This document shows positions 31,609 through 37,159 of a DNA stretch of 37,159 nucleotides, piece after piece. Position 1 is the first letter of the stretch. Each line of letters starts with the position of its first letter. The translations under genes and the position numbers were made by a program. The notes under the pieces are model-generated. The model searched no databases and was not told the origin of the DNA. It worked only from the letters and a program-made list of their open reading frames with translations. The stretch comes from an uncultured Desulfobacteraceae bacterium (lineage in GTDB: Bacteria > Desulfobacterota > Desulfobacteria > Desulfobacterales > Desulfatirhabdiaceae), in the NCBI GenBank assembly GCA_903839535.1, contig CAIMCT010000254.1, forward strand, positions 1-37,159. The letters run 5' to 3'.

Positions 31609-31960
31609 AATGAAATCCGGCGCTGCTTACGCCCCTAAATCAGGCCAAGGTATGCCGGGGACCAAAGGTAGTGGATCAGTAGATAAATCCGTTTCTCAAA
31701 AAACCAATATGGATTTTATCCTTGATATTCCTCTGGAAATTTCCGTTGAGCTGGGTCGAACAACCCTCCTTATCAATGATCTACTGAAGCTTGGACAAGG
31801 ATCGGTTGTTGAATTGTCCAAAATTGCCGGCGAAACTCTTGAGGTACTTGCCAACCAGCGGTTGATTGCAAGAGGTGAAGTTGTTGTCATCAACGATAAA
31901 TACGGTATCCGTCTGACGGAAATCATCAGTCCGATGGAGCGGATCGAGAGATTGCGTTGA
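31592..31960 (+). CDS. fliN: Flagellar motor switch protein FliN
   Basis: The 122-residue protein has a hydrophilic N-terminal third and a C-terminal SpoA domain (ILDIPLEISVELGRTTLLINDLLKLGQGSVVELSKIAGETLEVLANQRLIARGEVVVINDKYGIRLTEIIS). It forms the base of the C ring and docks FliH. It overlaps fliM by 17 bp and fliO by one base. Confidence 0.97.
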   Translation: MADPNKMKSGAAYAPKSGQGMPGTKGSGSVDKSVSQKTNMDFILDIPLEISVELGRTTLLINDLLKLGQGSVVELSKIAGETLEVLANQRLIARGEVVVINDKYGIRLTEIISPMERIERLR

Positions 31961-32304
31961 TGGATCAGCCCAATTTTATTTATACAACCCTGAAGATGCT
32001 GGGAATATTGATTGTTCTTACAGGGGGCTTATATGCCTGCCTTCAACTCGTAAAACGCCTGCTTAACGCAGCCGGATCAGACAGGAAGACAGATCAGTTG
32101 ATTAGGGTGCTGAATGTCCGTCCGATCGGTATCAAAAAACAAATCGCCCTTGTCGAAATTCCAGGCGCTGTTCTGGTCATCGGAATGACTGGAGATCGTA
32201 TTCAGTTGCTGGATAAAATTGTTGATGCGGAAATCCGAAACCGGATATCAACTGGCCATATATCAGAGGACCGGGGTCAGCAACCGGTTCCAGATAAGGG
32301 ATAA
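31960..32304 (+). CDS. fliO: Flagellar export assembly protein FliO
   Basis: The 114-residue protein has one membrane helix near the N terminus (about 11-32) and a cytoplasmic FliO domain (LIRVLNVRPIGIKKQIALVEIPGAVLVIGMTGDRIQLL). FliO helps assemble the FliP ring of the export gate. The ATG at 31960 overlaps the fliN stop (TGATG); a TTG three bases earlier is an alternative. Confidence 0.92.
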   Translation: MDQPNFIYTTLKMLGILIVLTGGLYACLQLVKRLLNAAGSDRKTDQLIRVLNVRPIGIKKQIALVEIPGAVLVIGMTGDRIQLLDKIVDAEIRNRISTGHISEDRGQQPVPDKG

Positions 32305-32312
32305 AGGTGGTA

Positions 32313-33101
32313 ATGAAAATTCAGGACATTCAGACTCCACGACCCTGCATTACGGTGGGTATCATCATGTTCATCCTGATGGTGCTGGTATCTGCGGTAT
32401 ATGGGGCGAATCCGCCGGCATCCAGCAATTTTCCACTGATCTCCATCGCCATGGATAAAGCAAAGGGGCCTGAAGATGTTTCGGTTGCTCTTCAGATTTT
32501 TGCAGCTCTGACCCTGCTGTCCATTGCTCCGTCGATTCTGATCATGCTGACATCCTTTACACGGTTTATTATCGTGTTTTCCCTGCTTCGCCAGGCCATG
32601 GGCACCCAGCAGATGCCCCCAAATCAAATACTTATCGGGCTGGCCATGTTTCTGACTTTTTATGTCATGACCCCGGTCTGGCAGGATGTGAACCAAAATG
32701 CCGTCCAGCCGTTTATAGAGAAAAAAATCAGTTCTGAACAGGCGATTGATACGGCCTTAATTCCCATTCGCAAATTTATGTACAAGCAGATTCGGGAAAA
32801 AGACCTGGCGCTTTTTATCGAAATTGCAGGACTCAAACGACCCGACACTCCGGCTGATGTTCCAACAATGGTCATGATTCCATCGTTTATCATCAGCGAG
32901 CTGAAAACGGCTTTTCAACTGGGATTTTTGCTTTTTATTCCGTTTCTGATCATTGATATGGTGGTTGCAAGCGTTTTGCTTGCCATGGGTATGATGATGC
33001 TTCCGCCCATCATGATTTCCCTGCCGTTTAAATTGCTCCTGTTTGTTTTAGTGGATGGATGGCATCTGATTGTGGGGTCTCTGGTCAAAGGGTTTGTGTG
33101 A
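32313..33101 (+). CDS. fliP: Flagellar export gate protein FliP
   Basis: The roughly 262-residue protein starts with a hydrophobic signal-like segment ending near AVYGANPP. It then has the FliP signature (LTLLSIAPSILIMLTSFTRFIIVFSLLRQAMGTQQMPPNQILIGLAMFLTFYVM, TMVMIPSFIISELKTAFQLGFLLFIPFLIIDMVVASVLLAMGMMMLPPIMISLPFKL). FliP forms the core pentamer of the export gate. ATG 32313 follows AAAGGTGG; GTG 32307 is the alternative start. Confidence 0.96.
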   Translation: MKIQDIQTPRPCITVGIIMFILMVLVSAVYGANPPASSNFPLISIAMDKAKGPEDVSVALQIFAALTLLSIAPSILIMLTSFTRFIIVFSLLRQAMGTQQMPPNQILIGLAMFLTFYVMTPVWQDVNQNAVQPFIEKKISSEQAIDTALIPIRKFMYKQIREKDLALFIEIAGLKRPDTPADVPTMVMIPSFIISELKTAFQLGFLLFIPFLIIDMVVASVLLAMGMMMLPPIMISLPFKLLLFVLVDGWHLIVGSLVKGFV

Positions 33102-33115
33102 AAGGAGCATAGCAG

Positions 33116-33385
33116 ATGACACCTGAATTCGTAACGGGTTTTTTTCTGGAAGCCATGAAAACAGCGGCGCTGCTGTCGATGCCTGTACTCTTGGTTGGTC
33201 TGATTGCCGGAGTTCTGGTCAGCGTGTTTCAGGCTGCAACCCAAATTAATGAAATGACGCTGGTGCTGATTCCCAAGATGATTGCAGTCGGTATTGCACT
33301 GATCATCTTCTTTCCATGGATGATGGAATTGATGGTGGATTTTACCCGCAATATCATTGTCAATCTGCCAACAACTGTTCGCTAA
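33116..33385 (+). CDS. fliQ: Flagellar export gate protein FliQ
   Basis: An 89-residue protein with two membrane helices, matching FliQ (FFLEAMKTAALLSMPVLLVGLIAGVLVSVFQAATQINEMTLVLIPKMIAVGIALIIFFPWMMELMVDF). It is part of the FliPQR export gate. GAAAGGAG (33099-33106) precedes the ATG, overlapping the fliP stop. Confidence 0.97.
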   Translation: MTPEFVTGFFLEAMKTAALLSMPVLLVGLIAGVLVSVFQAATQINEMTLVLIPKMIAVGIALIIFFPWMMELMVDFTRNIIVNLPTTVR

Positions 33386-33446
33386 CCATATCAGGAACCG
33401 TATCCTGGAATGCAGCAAGCAGTCTGATCCCTGATCCCCGAAAAAT

Positions 33447-34226
33447 ATGATCACACTTAACATTTCCTTGCCTCAGATTCAGCTTTTTCTGTTTATATTT
33501 TTGCGTGTCAGTGCAATGACACTGACCGTGCCGGTATTTGACAGTCGCAATATCCCCGTTATGTTCAAAGTCGGACTTTGCTTTACCATTACCCTGATGC
33601 TTTATCCGATTGTCCGTCTTGAGCCGCTTGTATTCGGCATGTCTGTGATTCAGATTGTCGTTGGTATTGCGTGTGAAATACTCACTGGTGTCATTATAGG
33701 CTTTCTGATTCGGCTGATTTTCGCCGGCATTCACCTGGCAGGTGAGTTGGCGGCGTTTCAAATGGGCTTCAGCGTCGCCAACGTGATTGATCCCATGTCC
33801 AGTAGTCAGGTACCTGTTATATCCCAACTGATTTATATGTTTGCCATTTTGATATTTTTAACAACCAATGCCCATCACCTGGTTCTTCGCGCTCTTGTCG
33901 AGAGCTTTACGCTGATTCCGCCATTCGGTTTTCATTCTTCGGGGAATCTTATGGCCAGCCTCACTCAGGCTGCCAGCGAAATGTTCGTGATCGCTGTCAA
34001 GGCAGGTTCACCTGTGATCGTTTCTCTTCTTTTAGTCAGTCTGGGCCTGGGCCTGGTCGGCCGAACCGTTCCTCAGATGAATGTTTTTATGGTGGCGACA
34101 CCAGTAAATATATTGATTGGATTTCTCTTTCTTTCTCTCTCCCTTCCCATAATGATGACTTATTTAAGTCAACTGCTTAACGGGTTAGGGAAGGAAATAA
34201 TTCAGATCATGAAACTGATGGGATAA
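33447..34226 (+). CDS. fliR: Flagellar export gate protein FliR
   Basis: The 259-residue membrane protein has about six hydrophobic helices and typical FliR sequence (FLFIFLRVSAMTLTVPVF, IPVMFKVGLCFTITLML, GIACEILTGVIIGFLIRLIFAGIHLAGELAAFQMGFSVANVIDP, APxNI-like TPVNILIGF). It completes the FliPQR gate. It lies 61 bp after fliQ and 12 bp before flhB. Confidence 0.96.
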   Translation: MITLNISLPQIQLFLFIFLRVSAMTLTVPVFDSRNIPVMFKVGLCFTITLMLYPIVRLEPLVFGMSVIQIVVGIACEILTGVIIGFLIRLIFAGIHLAGELAAFQMGFSVANVIDPMSSSQVPVISQLIYMFAILIFLTTNAHHLVLRALVESFTLIPPFGFHSSGNLMASLTQAASEMFVIAVKAGSPVIVSLLLVSLGLGLVGRTVPQMNVFMVATPVNILIGFLFLSLSLPIMMTYLSQLLNGLGKEIIQIMKLMG

Positions 34227-34238
34227 CAGGAAATACCC

Positions 34239-35300
34239 ATGGCGGATAATGACCAGGAGAAAACCGAGCAGGCCACCCCCAAGCGTGAGAGAGAAGCCAG
34301 AGAAGAAGGCCAAGCCATTCACAGCAAAGAGGTTTCGTCAGCGATCGTTCTTCTTGGAGCCATTGTTGCATTTTATGCGGCCGGATCATGGATGGTTCAC
34401 AGAATGGCCGGGGCAATGCAACGATACATCAGCGGTATGGGCGAAATTTCTCTCCGGGATGATTCCATCCAGACTCTTATTCTCAACGTGATGGCGGAGT
34501 TTGCACTGATTGTTTCCCCTGTGATGTTGGCTACACTCATTCTTGGAATTGCTGCAAGTGTTTTTCAGGTTGGATTTACGATCTCCACCAAGTCCATGTC
34601 CCCAAAGTTATCAAAGCTTAACCCGATTCAGGGTATTGGAAAATTGTTTTCACTCCGATCCTTTACTGATGTCATCAAAGCAATTGGGAAAATTCTGGTG
34701 CTGGGAAGTATTGCATATTCTCTGATCAAAGGAGAGGCGCAGACCCTGCCGTTGCTCATTCAGATGGATGTGCATGACATCTGGGGTTTTATCGGCATGA
34801 TCTCGCTTCGAATCTGCCTCTATACATTTCTGGCCATGGCCGCCATTGCAGGCATGGACTATCTGTTCCAGTGGTGGCAGCATCAAAAAGATCTGCGAAT
34901 GACCAAAGAGGAAGTCAAGGAAGAATCCAGGCAGACCGAGGGAGACCCGAAGGTCAAATCACGTATTCGTTCCATCCAACTGGAAATGTCCCGGCGCCGA
35001 ATGATGGATGGAGTTCCGGATGCGACCGTTGTCATCACCAATCCAACCCACCTGGCGATCGCCCTCAAGTACGATTCAAAAAACATGCAAGCCCCAAAGG
35101 TTGTCGCCAAAGGTGCCGGCTTCATTGCCGAAAGAATCAAGGAAATCGCCAGATCAAATCGTATCCCCATTGTCGAGAACAAACCCTTGGCCCGCGCCAT
35201 GTTTAAATCCGTGGTTGTTGGAGCTGATATTCCGTTCGAGATGTACAGAACTGTTGCTGAAATACTGGCCTATGTCTATCGACTCAAAGGTGTCCGCTAA
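34239..35300 (+). CDS. flhB: Flagellar export switch protein FlhB
   Basis: The 353-residue protein has a charged N terminus (EKTEQATPKREREAREEGQ), four membrane helices, a linker (MTKEEVKEESRQTEGDPKVKSRIRSIQ) and the self-cleaving NPTH motif (N268-P269-T270-H271 in VVITNPTHLAIALKY). FlhB switches export specificity from rod/hook to filament on interaction with FliK, encoded upstream with an extended ruler. All landmarks are present. Confidence 0.97.
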   Translation: MADNDQEKTEQATPKREREAREEGQAIHSKEVSSAIVLLGAIVAFYAAGSWMVHRMAGAMQRYISGMGEISLRDDSIQTLILNVMAEFALIVSPVMLATLILGIAASVFQVGFTISTKSMSPKLSKLNPIQGIGKLFSLRSFTDVIKAIGKILVLGSIAYSLIKGEAQTLPLLIQMDVHDIWGFIGMISLRICLYTFLAMAAIAGMDYLFQWWQHQKDLRMTKEEVKEESRQTEGDPKVKSRIRSIQLEMSRRRMMDGVPDATVVITNPTHLAIALKYDSKNMQAPKVVAKGAGFIAERIKEIARSNRIPIVENKPLARAMFKSVVVGADIPFEMYRTVAEILAYVYRLKGVR

Positions 35301-35301
35301 T

Positions 35302-35404
35302 ATAGACTTTCAGATATTAAATTTTGCTGCGTTGTCGGTCGTCAGCGTATTACAATACAGCTTCCTCCCTCTATCCTTGCGAAATGTAATATCTGAAAGT
35401 CTAT
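35302..35404. repeat. 103-bp inverted-repeat (MITE-like) element between flhB and flhA
   Basis: Arms 35302-35327 and 35379-35404 are 26 bp, inverted, with 24 matching positions and an uninterrupted perfect outer block of 18 bp. The 51-bp centre holds a smaller hairpin (GTATT-AC-AATAC, 35346-35357). It begins one base after the flhB stop. No transposase is encoded. It looks like a non-autonomous palindromic element that landed between flhB and the flhA promoter and may separate the two transcripts. Confidence 0.85.
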
Positions 35405-35449
35405 GCCTTCCTGAAAATCTCATATCCGCACGCATTCCCCCCCACCAGT

Positions 35450-35465
35450 TGGCACAAATCCTGCA
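35450..35465 (+). promoter_or_regulatory. Sigma-54 (-24/-12) promoter of flhA
   Basis: TGGCACA-N4-CTGCA keeps GG and GC exactly ten bases apart and the full TGGCAC block. It lies 47 bp before the flhA ATG. It indicates that flhA and whatever follows are transcribed separately from the flgB operon. Confidence 0.83.
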
Positions 35466-35511
35466 TTCTTTTTTTGGCAAATTAACACTCTTCCCCTTTT
35501 AACGGAAAAAT

Positions 35512-37159
35512 ATGGAAATCGCCGCACAGAATATGTTTGCAGGACAGATTGCACGCTTTTTGCGAAGCTCTGACATCTTCATGGCGGTTGCAGTTATCGC
35601 CATCCTTTTGATCATGATCGTGCCGATTCCATCAATTCTGCTGGACTTGCTGTTGTCTTTCAATATCACGTTTTCATTGATCATCCTTCTTGTCGGGATG
35701 TATATTCAAAAACCTTTGGAGCTGTCCTCGTTTCCCTCCATACTTCTGATTACCACCCTGTTCAGGCTGGCGCTAAATGTAGCGTCCACCCGAATGATTC
35801 TTCTTCATGGCAATGAAGGGACGGATGCTGCAGGGAAAGTGATCATGGCATTTGGTAATTTTGTCGTGGGTGGCAATTATCTGGTTGGAGTGATTGTATT
35901 TTTGATTCTTGTCGTCATTAACTTTATGGTCATTACCAAAGGCGCCGGACGGATTGCCGAAGTTGCGGCGCGGTTTACCCTGGATGCCATGCCGGGTAAG
36001 CAGATGAGTATTGATGCAGATTTAAACGCCGGTATCATCAATGACCAGGAAGCAAAGGTCAGGCGGCGTCTGGTCGCGCATGAAGCCGAATACTACGGAG
36101 CAATGGACGGCGCCAATAAATTTGTGCGTGGAGATGCCATCGCCGGTATTCTGATTACCCTGATTAATATCATTGCAGGTCTGGGAATCGGTGTTTTTCA
36201 GCACGGCATGAGTTTTTTTGACGCAGCCCGAAATTATACCCTTCTTACAGTGGGCGATGGGCTGGTCAGCCAGATTCCCGCCCTGATCGTCTCAACAGCC
36301 GCTGGTATCATTGTGAGTCGCGCCGGCTCTGAAATGAGCATGGGAAAAGAGATTACCTCCCAACTGCTGGTTCAGCCCCGCGCCATTGGCATTGCCAGTT
36401 CAGCTCTATTTGGATTTTCCCTGATTCCGGGACTTCCAATGATTCCATTTTTGATATTGTCAGCGTTGACAGGAACAGTGGCGTATGTCCTTTCAAAATC
36501 TCCCCAATCTGACAGTGAGAAAGGAGACATCACCGGTCGGACGGAAACTGCCAAAGCCAAAGCTCCGGAAGCGGTTAAACTCATGCCTCCGCTGGATGTT
36601 CTGGCGCTCGAAGTGGGATATGGACTGATCCCGCTGGTGGATGCCGCTCAGAACGGCGAGCTTCTGGAACGTATCAAATCCGTTCGCAGGCAGATCGCGC
36701 AGGATATCGGCATATTGGTTCCGTCGGTACATATTCAGGACAATATGCAGTTGAAACCTGGAGAATACTCAATTTTACTGAAAGGCAACGAAGTTGCAAA
36801 AGGTGATCTCATGCTCAATCATTATCTGGCCCTTAATCCAGGAGTGACCCAGGAAAAAATAGAAGGCATTCCAACCAAGGAGCCTACGTTCGGGCTTCCT
36901 GCATACTGGATAAAGGAACATGAAAAAGAAAAGATCATGGGAAAAGGATACACGGTGGTTGATCTTCCGACAGTTCTGACCACACATCTTACAGATGTCA
37001 TCAGAAAACATGCACATGAATATTTGGGAAGACAGGAAGTTCAGCAACTGCTGGATACCCTTAAGGAAGCCTATCCTAGAATCGTTGAGGAACTGGTTCC
37101 CAATCTGCTTCCACTGGGATCTGTGGTAAAGGTTCTTCAAAATCTGCTGGTCGAACAGA
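35512..37159 (+). CDS. flhA: Flagellar export protein FlhA (3' end beyond window)
   Basis: The first 549 residues are present with no stop; full-length FlhA is about 690-700, so the gene runs off the right edge. The N-terminal membrane domain shows FlhA signatures (FPSILLITTLFRLALNVASTRMILLHGNEG, the conserved cytoplasmic loop VITKGAGRIAEVAARFTLDAMPGKQMSIDADLNAG, VRGDAIAGILITLINIIAGLGIGVFQHG, GDGLVSQIPALIVSTAAGIIVSRAG). The cytoplasmic domain starts around residue 340 (LMPPLDVLALEVGYGLIPLVD). FlhA is the main docking platform for chaperone-substrate complexes such as FliS-flagellin. Its own -24/-12 promoter and an inverted-repeat element separate it from flhB. The ATG lacks a strong ribosome-binding site (ACGGAAAAAT). 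Confidence 0.96.
   Translation, partial: MEIAAQNMFAGQIARFLRSSDIFMAVAVIAILLIMIVPIPSILLDLLLSFNITFSLIILLVGMYIQKPLELSSFPSILLITTLFRLALNVASTRMILLHGNEGTDAAGKVIMAFGNFVVGGNYLVGVIVFLILVVINFMVITKGAGRIAEVAARFTLDAMPGKQMSIDADLNAGIINDQEAKVRRRLVAHEAEYYGAMDGANKFVRGDAIAGILITLINIIAGLGIGVFQHGMSFFDAARNYTLLTVGDGLVSQIPALIVSTAAGIIVSRAGSEMSMGKEITSQLLVQPRAIGIASSALFGFSLIPGLPMIPFLILSALTGTVAYVLSKSPQSDSEKGDITGRTETAKAKAPEAVKLMPPLDVLALEVGYGLIPLVDAAQNGELLERIKSVRRQIAQDIGILVPSVHIQDNMQLKPGEYSILLKGNEVAKGDLMLNHYLALNPGVTQEKIEGIPTKEPTFGLPAYWIKEHEKEKIMGKGYTVVDLPTVLTTHLTDVIRKHAHEYLGRQEVQQLLDTLKEAYPRIVEELVPNLLPLGSVVKVLQNLLVEQ

Noticed and set aside
33413-33428. GG-N10-GC match before fliR
   Set aside because: The bases around both elements fit the -24/-12 consensus poorly and the site lies inside a tightly packed operon.
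1-37159. CRISPR arrays, tRNA or rRNA genes, prophage or transposase genes
   Set aside because: None seen; the repeats present are protein-coding tandem repeats or short palindromes without spacer structure.

Overview
The window is almost entirely a flagellar and chemotaxis locus from a motile Gram-negative bacterium. Gene content and order (flgB-flgC-fliE-fliF-fliG-fliH-fliI-fliJ-fliK-flgD-flgE-flbD-motA-motB-motB-fliL-fliM-fliN-fliO-fliP-fliQ-fliR-flhB-flhA), sigma-54-type promoters, a stand-alone sigma-54 activator, and HDOD and CheX proteins fit a sulfate-reducer-like member of the Desulfobacterota (former Deltaproteobacteria). That placement is inference from gene style; the window has no rRNA or other phylogenetic marker. 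All protein genes read on the + strand except one Uma2-family cargo gene and one doubtful small ORF.

Region 1 (1-9997) is the filament module. It holds a seven-TPR GT41 (O-GlcNAc-transferase-like) enzyme, two long paralogous flagellins separated by an inverted Uma2 gene, then the filament cap (fliD), the flagellin chaperone (fliS), a small FliT-like protein and flaG. Flagellin 2 is preceded by four sigma-28-type promoter matches that look like a duplicated pair. Flagellin 1 has no such match and instead sits directly behind a 63-bp palindromic repeat.

Region 2 (10260-14468) is a compact signalling cassette: single-domain receiver, small unknown protein, HDOD protein, GAF histidine kinase, CheX-type phosphatase, and a receiver fused to a STAS-like domain. 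The first genes overlap or nearly abut. Region 3 (14469-16618) holds a sigma-54 activator without a receiver domain, with its own -24/-12 promoter, a strong terminator behind it, and a repeat-rich intergenic stretch that ends in another -24/-12 promoter.

Region 4 (16619 to the right edge) is the structural superoperon. It runs from rod, export-gate and motor-switch genes to the stator and the type III export apparatus. flhA runs off the right end and has its own -24/-12 promoter, placed just downstream of a 103-bp inverted-repeat element. The likely hierarchy is: sigma-54 plus the activator drive basal-body and export genes, then sigma-28 drives filament genes. The genes for sigma-28 (fliA), FlhF/FlhG, FlgM and most of the rod and rings are not in the window.

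The most unusual points are: a stator operon with two consecutive MotB paralogues, the first with glycine where the ion-carrying aspartate should be; four phased sigma-28 promoter matches before one flagellin; a G8 run inside the other flagellin; a five-copy 72/73-residue repeat in FliK; a twelve-step GxxxG ladder in FliH encoded by 24-bp DNA repeats; a FliG with an acidic linker replacing part of its N-terminal domain; and the HDOD/kinase/CheX/CheY-STAS cassette inside the flagellar locus.
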